In this document: positions 25,654-34,264 of the stretch, one piece after another | Position numbering within the stretch: the stretch's first letter is position 1 | How the letters are laid out: every line of letters begins with the position of its first letter | From: Paracoccaceae bacterium | GTDB lineage: Bacteria; Pseudomonadota; Alphaproteobacteria; Rhodobacterales; Rhodobacteraceae | Direction of reading: 5' to 3' | DNA: 64,000 nt | Assembly (NCBI GenBank): GCA_019454225.1 | Contig: CP075370.1 | Coordinates: 496,001 to 560,000 of the forward strand | The notes under the pieces: model-generated | What the model saw: the letters and a program-made list of their open reading frames with translations, nothing else | Databases searched by the model: none | Told to the model about the DNA's origin: nothing | Made by a program: the position numbers and the translations under genes

Positions 25654-27299
25654 GGGTCACCGCCGCAGTCGAGCACGTCGAGCGTCACCCACCGCCCCGC
25701 GCCCATGGCAAGGCCGGTGACGGCCCGGACCGCCCGGCAGCCCGGGACCGGCGGGACCGGCGTTGCGGCGCGGTCCCGGGCGCGCAGCACCACCTGGCAG
25801 GCACCGGGGCGGACGACCTGCGCCGCGGGCGCCGTGGCGGGTTCGAGGCGTGTGTCTGGTCCGCCGCGCCAGACGAGCGAGGGCTCGGCATAGCCCCAGC
25901 CGGTGACCAGGGGCCGGTCGCAGCCCTGGTCCGAGGCGATCCGGTCGGCGACGGCCATGGCCTGTTCCGTCGGCCAGAGAACGGGCAGGCGCGCCGTGGC
26001 AGAGAGCAGTCCGGCATGCAGAAGCGCGCCCGCAAGCGCCGCCTGCGCGGCCAGCGTCAGGGGCGATGATCGAAGGGCCGAGCGCAGGGCGAAACCTGCG
26101 GCAACAAGGGCCCCTGCCAGCCCCGCCAGCGCAAGCGTGGCGGCAGGCCAGGCGTTCTGGGCGATGGCATAGGCCGCGACCGCCAGACCAAGCGCGAGGC
26201 CCGGCAGGATGGCGACGGCGGCCAGCCCGCGCAGAAGCCGCGACGACGTGGCCAGCCCGACGCGCAGGTGGGCGACCGCCAGCAGGGCCAGCGCCGGGTA
26301 GGCCGGCAGGGTGTAATGGATGAGTTTGGTCGGGACCGCCTCGTACACCAGCCAGACCGGGATCGCCCAGGCAAGGCAGAAGCGCGTCGCCGGGTCGTGC
26401 CGGGCCCGCCAGATCGCGGGCAGGGCCAGGAGCAGCAGGGGCGTTGCGGGCCAGAATGTCAGCCACAGAAGGACGAGGTAGCTGCCCGGCGGCGCGCCCT
26501 TGCCTTCCTGTCCCGAGGTGATCTTGGGCAGGAGGTCGGCGCCGACCGACCCCATCCAGAAGGCGCCGTCGCTGCGCAGCGAGATGGCGATGAACCATGG
26601 CAGGACGACGGCCAGCGCGAGGATCATGGGCCAGGGCGACCAGAGCGGGCGGAGCCAGTCTGCCTGGCGGTCGAGGGCGATCAGCGCCAGCGCGGTCAGC
26701 GCCGGGACCATCGGGCCGATCGGCCCCTTGATCAGGGTTCCGGCTGCGATGGCCAGCCAGAAGGCGAAGGCCGCGCCCTGGCCGGCAACCGGACGCATGT
26801 AGAGCCGCGCGAGGACCGCCTGGGCGGCCAGGGTCGTCGCCAGAAGCGCCGCGTCGGTCTTGGCGATCCGTGCCTCGCCGCCGATCACCAGCCCGCCCGC
26901 GAAGACCGCCGCGGCCAGAATTGCCGCCTGCCTGCCGAAGAGCGGCGTCCCCACGACCGCCACCAGCAGCACCGACAGCACCGCCCCCAGCAGCGACGGC
27001 AGGCGGTAGACCCAGAGCGGGGCGTCGGGACCCTGGCCCGAGGCCAGGACGGCGGCGCTTTGCAGCCAGTAGATTCCGACAGGCTTCTTGTAGCGCGCCT
27101 CCTCCTGGAAGCGGATGTCGACGTAGTCGCCGCTTGCCACCATCTGCCTGCTGGCCTGGACGAAGCGTGCCTCGTCCCGGTCGATCGCCGGCAGCGTGGT
27201 CAGGGCAGGCAGGAATGCCAGCACCGCGAACAGGACCAGGGCCAGCCAGCCGCTGAGCTCTCGGGGTCGCGTGATGCTGGCCGGAGCGGCGACGGTCAT
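25650..27299 (-). CDS. ArnT/GT39-like membrane glycosyltransferase
   Basis: A 549-residue polytopic protein with about 12 helices. The N-terminal periplasmic loop carries the catalytic-type Asp-Glu pair (AIDRDEARFV) and the KKPVGIYWLQ segment characteristic of ArnT and related polyprenyl-phosphate-sugar transferases. It would move a sugar from a lipid carrier to lipid A or another periplasmic acceptor. The start is the ATG at 27297-27299, overlapping the PAP2 stop by four bases; the open frame to 27554 is not used. A second GT39 gene lies two genes upstream. Confidence 0.87.
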   Translation of the reverse strand: MTVAAPASITRPRELSGWLALVLFAVLAFLPALTTLPAIDRDEARFVQASRQMVASGDYVDIRFQEEARYKKPVGIYWLQSAAVLASGQGPDAPLWVYRLPSLLGAVLSVLLVAVVGTPLFGRQAAILAAAVFAGGLVIGGEARIAKTDAALLATTLAAQAVLARLYMRPVAGQGAAFAFWLAIAAGTLIKGPIGPMVPALTALALIALDRQADWLRPLWSPWPMILALAVVLPWFIAISLRSDGAFWMGSVGADLLPKITSGQEGKGAPPGSYLVLLWLTFWPATPLLLLALPAIWRARHDPATRFCLAWAIPVWLVYEAVPTKLIHYTLPAYPALALLAVAHLRVGLATSSRLLRGLAAVAILPGLALGLAVAAYAIAQNAWPAATLALAGLAGALVAAGFALRSALRSSPLTLAAQAALAGALLHAGLLSATARLPVLWPTEQAMAVADRIASDQGCDRPLVTGWGYAEPSLVWRGGPDTRLEPATAPAAQVVRPGACQVVLRARDRAATPVPPVPGCRAVRAVTGLAMGAGRWVTLDVLDCGGDP

Positions 27300-28042
27300 G
27301 TGATCCCCCGCTGATCGGCGAGGTCCATCGGCGGTCTGCGGGAGACGAGCCCGGGAAGGTGGGTTCGCGCGCGTCCGATCCGCAGCAGGGGATACAACGC
27401 GAGCGCCACGCCCGCGGCGAACAGGATGGAGAAGATCGCGTCGCTCAGGAAATGCCGGCCCAGCCCGATCCGCAGCACCGAGGTGAAGGCCACATAGGCC
27501 AGCGCCAGCCCGACCACCAGCAAGCGGTTGCGGGTCAGCCCAAGATGCGGCCACAGGATGACGACCGCCGGAATGGCGAGGGCTGCGGCCATCGCAACCT
27601 CACCCGAGGCGAAGGAGCAGTTCCGCGCGCATTCCTCGACGATCTGCCAGGGCGGCGTGAACTGCGCGGTGCCGCCGAATTCGGCAAGCGTGTCGGGGCG
27701 GGCGCGGCCGACATGGGACTTCAGCAGGACATTGACCATGATGCCGCTGGCCAGGGCGACGCTCAGCAGCGGATAGGCCATGAGCCGAATGTGGTCCATC
27801 CGCGCCCTTCCGGTCATCGCCCCGTAGAGGATGCCGACGAGCAGCAGGAATGCCGCCATCTCTCCGGTCCGGCGCACCGCCAGATTGACGGTGGGGGCGA
27901 TGCCCGAGGTCCATCCGAATCCCCGGCTGCCATCGGCAAAGAGCGCAGAGACCGAAAGATCGACGCCGGGAACGGCCGCGAAGAACGCCTGCACGACGAC
28001 GAGGACAAGGAGGTAGGCAATCAGCAGGCGTTGCAGGGCCAT
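27296..28042 (-). CDS. PAP2-superfamily phosphatase with SGE variant motif
   Basis: 248 residues, about six helices. Motif 1 is intact (KSHVGRARP, Lys108 to Pro116) and motif 3 is present as Arg191-His197-Asp201 (RIGLGRHFLSD). Motif 2 reads CSFASGE, so the usual PSGH histidine is Glu148. Since His in motif 3 is the nucleophile and His in motif 2 the proton donor, Glu148 may replace the donor or activity may be altered. Lipid A phosphatase-like activity fits the operon. It overlaps the downstream GT39 gene by four bases. Confidence 0.83.
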   Translation of the reverse strand: MALQRLLIAYLLVLVVVQAFFAAVPGVDLSVSALFADGSRGFGWTSGIAPTVNLAVRRTGEMAAFLLLVGILYGAMTGRARMDHIRLMAYPLLSVALASGIMVNVLLKSHVGRARPDTLAEFGGTAQFTPPWQIVEECARNCSFASGEVAMAAALAIPAVVILWPHLGLTRNRLLVVGLALAYVAFTSVLRIGLGRHFLSDAIFSILFAAGVALALYPLLRIGRARTHLPGLVSRRPPMDLADQRGIT

Positions 28043-28048
28043 CTCGCG

Positions 28049-29527
28049 TCACCGCTCGGACGCTGTCGGGGCAAGGCAGCCCGGATCGCTCGGCCGGTAG
28101 AGGAGAAGCACCTCGCCACCGGCGAAGCCGGGCGGTGCGACCATCGTGGCCGTCACCTGGCCGTCATCGCAGGGAAGCGGTGTGCCGGACCGCAGAAGCA
28201 CCAGCGGTCGCAGCCCGTCGTCCGGATGGAAGGGGGCCGTCATCTCCCAGTGGTGCGCCGGAAGACCGTTCGGCGGAAGGGCGCGGATGGCCAGGACCGA
28301 ACCCGCGGAGAACCATGAAAGGTCGGCCAGAAGGTCCCGGTCGGTGGCGATCAGCACGTCCGCGCCCTGCGCGGCCGCCGTGTCGAGCGCCCAGTTGGCA
28401 ACCCCGGAATGCCCGAGATACCGCGACAAGACAGGGCGCCCGTCCGGTCTTTGCAGGTCGGTTCCGGCGGCTTTCGCCAGCGGCAGGGCGACCGAAACGG
28501 CCAGCCCCAGAACAAGCGACAGACCGGCAAGCCAGCGGTATCGCCGCAGGACCTGTGCGGCGAGGATGGTTCCCGGCACGAGGTAGAGCACGGCCCAGTT
28601 CGCCAGAACCGGCCCCTTGACACCCTGCGCCACGACGACCAGCAGCGGTGCCAGTGCCAGTGCCAGTGCGCCGAGGCCCCACAGCGAACGGTCGCGCAGC
28701 GCGAGGACCATGGCCGCAAGGCAGATCGGTCCGGCGACGATGAACTGTTCGGCAAGGAACCGCAACGGACGCAGCAGCGAGAGCGCGTGCCCTTCGGTGA
28801 TCGCCCCGATGTGCCGAAAGGTGATGAACCCGTGCTGGGCAAGCCAGACAAGGTGCGGGGCGACCACCACGGTCATGATCCCGACAGCCAGAAGAAGGTC
28901 GGCCCGGGCAAGGCGAAACGCCGGAGAGACGAAGGCTGCGACCGTCGCCCCCAGAAGCCAGAACAGCATCGCGTGCTTGGCCAGCAGGCCCAGACCCAGC
29001 GCCAGCCCCAGCAGGACCGCCGCGCCGGGGGACCGCTGGCCGCGGGCATTCGCCTCGGCCCCGCGCAACTGCGCAAGAAGCGCGAGGGAGGCGGCCAGCA
29101 GCAGGGGCGTGTCGGTTGTCATCAGCGCGGAGCCCAGGGCCACCGCGGGCGAGACGAGGTAGAGGAGCGCCGCGAGCCATGCGACGGACTGCGGGACAAG
29201 ACGAATCGCGCAGCCGAAGATCACCGCGGCGGTGGCGGCATGCATCAGGACCGCCGGCAGCCGCACCGCAGCGACCGACTGGCCGAACAGATCGGTTGAT
29301 GCCCGGATGATCCAGCCGATCAGGGGCGGTTTCGAATAGGCCCCGAAATCCGGCGACTGGCCCCAGAACCAGTACTGGGCTTCATCGGTTGAAAGCTCGG
29401 TCCGGTCCAGCAGGCCGAGCGCCAGTCTCCAGACTACCAGCGCCAGCGCGACCGCGAGGGCCGCGCGCGCCGGATCCCAGATCCGGTCAGTTCTTGGCAC
29501 TGGCCGGGTGATGCTGGTGCTCGGCAT
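28049..29527 (-). CDS. ArnT/GT39-like membrane glycosyltransferase
   Basis: A 492-residue polytopic protein with about 11-12 helices. Its first periplasmic loop holds ELSTDEAQYWFWG with the Asp-Glu pair and YSKPPLIGW, the signature of GT39/GT83 transferases using polyprenyl-phosphate sugars. The start (ATG 29525-29527) lies inside the 3' end of the LpxB-N-like gene, a 41-bp overlap. With the GT2 gene it makes a complete route: carrier loading in the cytoplasm, then transfer in the periplasm. Confidence 0.86.
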   Translation of the reverse strand: MPSTSITRPVPRTDRIWDPARAALAVALALVVWRLALGLLDRTELSTDEAQYWFWGQSPDFGAYSKPPLIGWIIRASTDLFGQSVAAVRLPAVLMHAATAAVIFGCAIRLVPQSVAWLAALLYLVSPAVALGSALMTTDTPLLLAASLALLAQLRGAEANARGQRSPGAAVLLGLALGLGLLAKHAMLFWLLGATVAAFVSPAFRLARADLLLAVGIMTVVVAPHLVWLAQHGFITFRHIGAITEGHALSLLRPLRFLAEQFIVAGPICLAAMVLALRDRSLWGLGALALALAPLLVVVAQGVKGPVLANWAVLYLVPGTILAAQVLRRYRWLAGLSLVLGLAVSVALPLAKAAGTDLQRPDGRPVLSRYLGHSGVANWALDTAAAQGADVLIATDRDLLADLSWFSAGSVLAIRALPPNGLPAHHWEMTAPFHPDDGLRPLVLLRSGTPLPCDDGQVTATMVAPPGFAGGEVLLLYRPSDPGCLAPTASER

Positions 29528-29810
29528 GGATCAACCAGAGATTGCGGAGGTAGATCACCAGCCCCATCGACTGGCCAAGGATGAAGACAGGGTCACGCCG
29601 CCAGAGCGCATAGCTGAACAGCACGAGGCCCCCCGCCAGGGAGAAGTACCAGAAGGCCACCGGGACCACGGACCGCCTCTCTCGTTCGGAGGCGATCCAT
29701 TGCACGAGGAAGCGCGCGGTGAAGAGGAGCTGGCCGGAAAGGCCGATCACCACCCAGGTGAATTCGGTCCAGCTGTGGACATGCAACCAGGCCCAGAGGG
29801 TTTCATGCAT
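29487..29810 (-). CDS. Lipid-A-disaccharide synthase N-terminal-domain-like membrane protein
   Basis: 107 residues with three predicted helices and the LABN-type segments WTEFTWVVIGLSGQLLF, RFLVQWIASER and PVAFWYFSLAGG, ending with the YLRNLWLIH tract. Proteins of this kind are found beside GT2 and ArnT-like genes and are thought to help flip or present lipid-linked sugars, much as SMR-type ArnE/F do; that role is not proven. The chosen start is ATG at 29808-29810, overlapping the GT2 stop by eight bases. Confidence 0.8.
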   Translation of the reverse strand: MHETLWAWLHVHSWTEFTWVVIGLSGQLLFTARFLVQWIASERERRSVVPVAFWYFSLAGGLVLFSYALWRRDPVFILGQSMGLVIYLRNLWLIHAEHQHHPASAKN

Positions 29811-30624
29811 CGATCCTGCCTTTCGTCGGGCATGCGGGCCGTCCGGTGGTTTCCAGCGGGCGGGGCGACGGCGCAAGATGCTGGGCCTGCGCCCTTTTCC
29901 GGCGCCGGATCAGCCAGGCCACACCCGCGAGGTCCAGGATCCCCGCCAGGGCGCGGTCAAGGTTGCCGTACTTCGACCGGCCGGTGAGCCGAGGGCCATG
30001 GGTGACGTCGACAAGCTGCACCTGCCAGCCATCGCGGGCAAAGAGCGCCGGGAGATAGCGGTGCATGTGGTTGAAGTAGGGCAGCGCGAGGAAGGCGTCG
30101 CGACGGAAGGCCTTGAGCCCGCAGCCCGTGTCGCGCGTCCCGTCGCGCAGGACGGCGGACCGCAGGGCATTGGCAAGACGCGACGCGAGCCGCTTGGACA
30201 GGCTGTCCTTCCGCCCGACGCGCTGTCCGGCGACAAGCCCGCAGGCCGGGCGGGCCTGCGGGCCGATCAGCGGCGCGACCAGTCGCGGCAGGTTCTCGGG
30301 CGGGTTCTGGCCGTCTCCGTCGAGCGTTGCGACGACCGTCGCCCGGGCCGCCAGGACACCGGAATGCAGGGCGGCCGACTGACCGGCGGCGCGGGGATGG
30401 CCAAGCACCACGATCCGCGCATCCTGCGCGGCCAGTGCCATGCACCGCGAGCGGGTGCTGTCGGTCGACCCGTCGTCGACGAGGATCAGTTCGTAGGACC
30501 AGCTTGCCAGCGCGGTGCCGATATCGGCGACGAGCCCATCGATCGCGCCTTCCTCGTTGTGCAGCGGAACCACCACGGACAGCCGTGGCGGCGACGGGAC
30601 GTTGGCTGTGTGGGAGCGCATCAT
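29803..30624 (-). CDS. GT2-family glycosyltransferase (polyprenyl-phosphate sugar synthase-like)
   Basis: 273 residues with a GT-A fold: SVVVPLHNEEGAI, LVDDGSTDST and the metal-binding DGDGQNP. The pattern fits dolichol-phosphate mannose synthase/ArnC-like enzymes that load a sugar from a nucleotide donor onto undecaprenyl phosphate. Only a short C-terminal hydrophobic stretch is present, not the two or more helices of ArnC. It is first in the six-gene minus-strand operon and supplies the lipid-linked donor for the two GT39 enzymes. Start at ATG 30622-30624; a second ATG follows directly. Confidence 0.86.
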   Translation of the reverse strand: MMRSHTANVPSPPRLSVVVPLHNEEGAIDGLVADIGTALASWSYELILVDDGSTDSTRSRCMALAAQDARIVVLGHPRAAGQSAALHSGVLAARATVVATLDGDGQNPPENLPRLVAPLIGPQARPACGLVAGQRVGRKDSLSKRLASRLANALRSAVLRDGTRDTGCGLKAFRRDAFLALPYFNHMHRYLPALFARDGWQVQLVDVTHGPRLTGRSKYGNLDRALAGILDLAGVAWLIRRRKRAQAQHLAPSPRPLETTGRPACPTKGRIDA

Positions 30625-30998
30625 TCGGAACCAGTCGAAGACCAGTTCCTTCCATTACGGCAGGTTCGTCACACCAGAGCGACAGATGGGTTGCGGTCTT
30701 GTGTCAGATCGGGGCGCGCTCCGGTCGAACATGAGCATGTATTCATGTTCAGACCGGAGCGCGCCATGGCCAGGGCAGGACGGCGGGCACAGGACATGCG
30801 GCGATCCGGATCGGGGCGTCCGGGCGCGATGGCCAGGTGAATCCCTGCGCCCGGATGGACACGGCTGCCGCGCGGGAGCCGCCGGTTGATGCGGGGCCGC
30901 GTGCGGGCCTCATCCTGTCGCAGGAAATTCGTCTTGCTGTGAAAATAAGGAATCCGGACTGCGCCACGGTGATCCGTGAACAGTTTCGGAGACCGCCG
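30625..30998. other. 374-bp divergent intergenic region
   Basis: This gap lies between the GT2 envelope operon (minus) and the FabI/DUF3141 operon (plus) and must hold both promoters. Its main feature is the long hairpin at 30713-30765. A 24-codon frame at 30766-30840 and an upstream in-frame extension of FabI (30837-30998) have no family signature and are not called as genes. No convincing -35/-10 pair was found. Confidence 0.6.
30713..30765. repeat. 53-bp imperfect palindrome / long hairpin
   Basis: The outer arms GGCGCGCTCCGGTC and GACCGGAGCGCGCC pair over 14 bp. After one bulged A the inner arms GAACATGA and TCATGTTC pair over 8 bp around an 8-nt loop, giving 22 bp in all. It sits between divergent operons, so a terminator role is odd; a large operator, a regulatory RNA structure or a mobile-element remnant are possible. 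Confidence 0.8.
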
Positions 30999-31763
30999 AT
31001 GTTTTCCCTGTCCGGCCACAAGGCGCTGATCGTCGGGATTGCCAATGAGCATTCCATCGCCTGGGGTTGCGCGCAGGCCATGCGGGCGCAGGGGGCCGAT
31101 CTGGCGATCACCTGGCTGAATGCCAGGGCAGAGCCGTTCGTCCGACCCCTGGCCGAGGCGGCGGGCGCCGAGATCATGATGCCGCTGGATGTCAGCGCGC
31201 CGGGTCAGCTTGAGGCGGTCTTCGAGGAGATCGCCGCGCGCTGGGGGCGGCTGGACACGATCCTGCATTCCATCGCCTTCGCGTCGAGGGACGATCTGCA
31301 TGGCCGCGTGGTGGATTGTTCGGCCGACGGATTCTCGCTGGCGATGGATGTCTCGGTCCATTCCTTCCTGCGCATGATCCGGCTGGCCGAGCCGCTGATG
31401 ACCGACGGCGGGTGCTGCCTGTCGGTCAGCTTCTTCGGGTCGTCCCGGGTGGTGCGGCACTACAACATGATGGGGCCGGTCAAGGCCGCGCTGGAAAGCT
31501 CGGTGCGCTATGCGGCGGCCGAACTGGGCGAAAAGGGCATCCGCGTGCATGCCCTGTCGCCCGGGCCGCTGAAGACGCGGGCGGCCAGCGGCATCGACCA
31601 TTTCGACGAACTGCTCGAGGCGGCGGCGCACCGCGCGCCGACCCACCAGCTGGCCACGATCGAGGATGTGGGGGCGATGGCGGCCTTCCTTGCCTCGCCC
31701 GGGGCCCGCAACCTGACCGGCGGCGTGCATGACATCGACGGCGGTTTTTCCATCACTGCCTGA
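30999..31763 (+). CDS. FabI-like enoyl reductase (divergent paralogue)
   Basis: 254 residues of the short-chain dehydrogenase type closest to Fab[13 protein letters not shown] at the N-terminus and the Tyr155-x6-Lys162 pair (YNMMGPVK) of enoyl-ACP reductases. The first conserved tyrosine of FabI (Tyr146 in E. coli, in SYLG) is Phe145 here (SFFG). GGAGA lies before ATG 30999; a frame open from 30837 is rejected. It leads the operon with a DUF3141 protein and acyl-CoA enzymes, so it may reduce a short enoyl-CoA or have another reductase role rather than serve bulk fatty-acid synthesis. Confidence 0.82.
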   Translation: MFSLSGHKALIVGIANEHSIAWGCAQAMRAQGADLAITWLNARAEPFVRPLAEAAGAEIMMPLDVSAPGQLEAVFEEIAARWGRLDTILHSIAFASRDDLHGRVVDCSADGFSLAMDVSVHSFLRMIRLAEPLMTDGGCCLSVSFFGSSRVVRHYNMMGPVKAALESSVRYAAAELGEKGIRVHALSPGPLKTRAASGIDHFDELLEAAAHRAPTHQLATIEDVGAMAAFLASPGARNLTGGVHDIDGGFSITA

Positions 31764-31774
31764 CGGGGGATCCC

Positions 31775-34264
31775 ATGGCGAATGTCTTTGATCTGTTCGA
31801 CCCGGCCCACCAGCCCCAGGTTCCGCGCCCCGAAGGCGACATGCTGGCGGCAATGCGTCAGGCGATGACCACCGCCGGGGCCGAGATCGACGCGGGTTCC
31901 GCGACATTCAACATCCTGACCACCGCGGCGCAGCGCCATTCGGCGCGGATCAGCGAAACCCATTCCGCCCGCGCCGAGGCCGCGCTGGACCAGGCCAAGC
32001 GCCTGATGGAAGACCTGCGCACCGCCCAGACGGAAGGGCGTCTGGGGTCGGACTATGCCGAATACCTGCGCGATGCGTGGCAGCGGATGATCCTGACGAT
32101 GGATACGCTGCGCAAGCGCGGCGATGTGTTCCTCGACCATGAGGAGGCGGGTTGCCCGCCCGTGCTGATCTATGGCTACGAGGTCATCATGGACGGGGCG
32201 GACATGCCCTATCCGTCGAACTACATGCTGCTGAAGATCACGCCGCCCGAAGGCGTGACGATCGACGACACCCGCCGCCCCTACATCATCATCGACCCGC
32301 GCGCAGGCCACGGACCCGGGATCGGCGGCTTCAAGTCGGACAGCCAGGTCGGCGTGGCGCTGGCGGCCGGCCATCCGGTCTATTTCGTGGCCTTCAGGCG
32401 CATGCCGGAGCCGGGGCAGTTCCTGTCCTATGTCACCCGGTCCGAGGCCGAATTCGTGCGCGAGGTGATGCGGCGCCATCCCAAGGCATCGAAACCGGTG
32501 GTGACGGGCAATTGCCAGGGCGGCTGGGCCACGCTTCTGCTGGCGGCCACCAACCCCGACCTGACCGGCCCCGTGGTCATCAACGGCGCGCCGGTTGCCC
32601 CCTGGGCGGGCAAGGTCGGCGAGAACCCGATGCGCTACAACGCGGGGGTTCTGGGTGGCACCTGGATCCCGATGTTCCTGTCGGACCTTGGCGGCGGCAT
32701 CTTCGACGGCGCGCATCTGGTGCAGAACTTCGAGATTCTGAACCCGGCGCGGACACTGTTCCGCAAGTACACCGACCTGTTCCGCGACATCGACAAGGGC
32801 GACGCGGCCTTTCTTGAGTTCGAGAAATGGTGGGGCGGCTTCTTCCTGATGACCGAGGCCGAGATCAAGTGGATCGTCGAGCAGCTGTTCGTCGGCAACC
32901 GCCTGGTCAAGAACGAGGCGCGCATCGAACCCGGCCGCCCCGTGGACCTCAAGGCGATCCGCGCGCCGATCATCATCTTTGCCAGCCACGGCGACAACAT
33001 CACCCCGCCGCAGCAGGCGCTGAACTGGGTGGCCGAGACCTATGCGGACGTGAACGAGATCCGCATTCGCGGCCAGCGCATCGTCTACATGGTGCATGAA
33101 CAGGTGGGTCACCTGGGGATATTCGTCTCAAGCCAGATCGCCAAGAAGGAACATTCCGAGGTCGCCTCGACCCTGAAGACGATCGAGGCGCTTGCCCCCG
33201 GCCTTTACGAAATGCGCATCGAGGATGTGACCGAGAAGGACGGACAGAAGCACTTTACCGTCGGCTTTGTCGAACGGACGCTGGACGATATCCGCGCGCT
33301 GGATGACACGGTGGCGGACGAGCGGCCCTTTGCCGCCGTGGCCCGCGCGGCCGAGGTGCAGGCCCAGCTTTACGATACCGTGATCCGTCCCGTCGTGCGG
33401 TCGCTGGTGACCGAGACCGGGGCCGAGATGACCCGCGCACTGCATCCCCAGCGGCTGATCCGGGCACTGGCGTCGAGCCGCAATCCGGTGATGAAGCAGG
33501 TCGAGCCGATGGCCGAAAGGGTCAGGGCCGAGCGGCAGAAGGCGGCGGCAGCCAACCCCTTCCTGGCTGCCGAGGCATTCTGGGTGCAGGCGACCGAGAA
33601 CATGATCGACCTCATGCGCGACAGCCGCGACATGTCGTATGAGCTGTTCTTCCATTCGGTCTGGGGCAGCCCCTGGGCCCGCGCCTTTGGCCGCACGCAT
33701 GAGGCCAAGCGCACCCTGAAGACCGTTGCCGAACTGCGCGGCCTGCCAGAGGTGGCCACCGCGCTGATGCATATGGAGCAGGGCGGCTTTCCGGAGGCGG
33801 TGATCCGGATGCTGGTGCTTCTGGCCGAGAACCGCGGCACGGTGCGGCGCGACCGGCTGGAACGTTCGGCCCAGGTCCTGACCCAGGACGAACCGTTCCG
33901 CAGCCTTGGGGCCGAACGCCGCGCGATGATCATCCATCAGCAGACCCTGATCGCGACCTTCGAGCCGGAAAGCGCCATTGACACGCTGCCGCTGCTTCTG
34001 AACGATGCGGCCGAGCGCGAACTGGCGATGCAGGTGGTGCAGTTCATTCCGGGCGTCATCGAGGAGATGTCGCCGCGCACGCTGTCGATGCTGCAGCGTT
34101 TCCGCGAAGTGCTTGGGCTGGAACCGCTGACCGCCGATGTGACAGCCGACCCGCTTGCCCCGGCCATTGTGGCCGGAGATGCCGCCCTGGCAAGGCCCGA
34201 GGCCGCGCCGCGTGGCCGCCGCCGCAACGGGCGGGACGCGGCGGCCCCCGCAACGGAGGCATGA
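31775..34264 (+). CDS. DUF3141 protein, PhaC-like alpha/beta hydrolase
   Basis: An 829-residue DUF3141 protein with no signal peptide. The middle region is an alpha/beta-hydrolase core whose nucleophile elbow is GNCQGG with Cys247, the G-x-C-x-G-G form of polyhydroxyalkanoate synthases. Asp407 (SHGDNITPP) and His446 (EQVGHLG) fall where PhaC has its Asp and His. About 380 extra C-terminal residues, mostly helical and charged, have no clear counterpart and end in an Arg-rich, Ala-rich tail. It starts 11 bp after the FabI-like gene and abuts the MaoC-Pta gene. Acyltransferase or hydrolase activity on 3-hydroxyacyl-CoA is inferred. Confidence 0.85.
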   Translation: MANVFDLFDPAHQPQVPRPEGDMLAAMRQAMTTAGAEIDAGSATFNILTTAAQRHSARISETHSARAEAALDQAKRLMEDLRTAQTEGRLGSDYAEYLRDAWQRMILTMDTLRKRGDVFLDHEEAGCPPVLIYGYEVIMDGADMPYPSNYMLLKITPPEGVTIDDTRRPYIIIDPRAGHGPGIGGFKSDSQVGVALAAGHPVYFVAFRRMPEPGQFLSYVTRSEAEFVREVMRRHPKASKPVVTGNCQGGWATLLLAATNPDLTGPVVINGAPVAPWAGKVGENPMRYNAGVLGGTWIPMFLSDLGGGIFDGAHLVQNFEILNPARTLFRKYTDLFRDIDKGDAAFLEFEKWWGGFFLMTEAEIKWIVEQLFVGNRLVKNEARIEPGRPVDLKAIRAPIIIFASHGDNITPPQQALNWVAETYADVNEIRIRGQRIVYMVHEQVGHLGIFVSSQIAKKEHSEVASTLKTIEALAPGLYEMRIEDVTEKDGQKHFTVGFVERTLDDIRALDDTVADERPFAAVARAAEVQAQLYDTVIRPVVRSLVTETGAEMTRALHPQRLIRALASSRNPVMKQVEPMAERVRAERQKAAAANPFLAAEAFWVQATENMIDLMRDSRDMSYELFFHSVWGSPWARAFGRTHEAKRTLKTVAELRGLPEVATALMHMEQGGFPEAVIRMLVLLAENRGTVRRDRLERSAQVLTQDEPFRSLGAERRAMIIHQQTLIATFEPESAIDTLPLLLNDAAERELAMQVVQFIPGVIEEMSPRTLSMLQRFREVLGLEPLTADVTADPLAPAIVAGDAALARPEAAPRGRRRNGRDAAAPATEA

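Noticed and set aside
30713-30765. A bidirectional transcription terminator
   Set aside because: The flanking operons are divergent, so transcripts do not end here; a regulatory role is likelier.
30766-30840. A 24-codon frame after the long hairpin
   Set aside because: No ribosome site and no similarity; the Arg/Gly-rich product is typical of chance frames.
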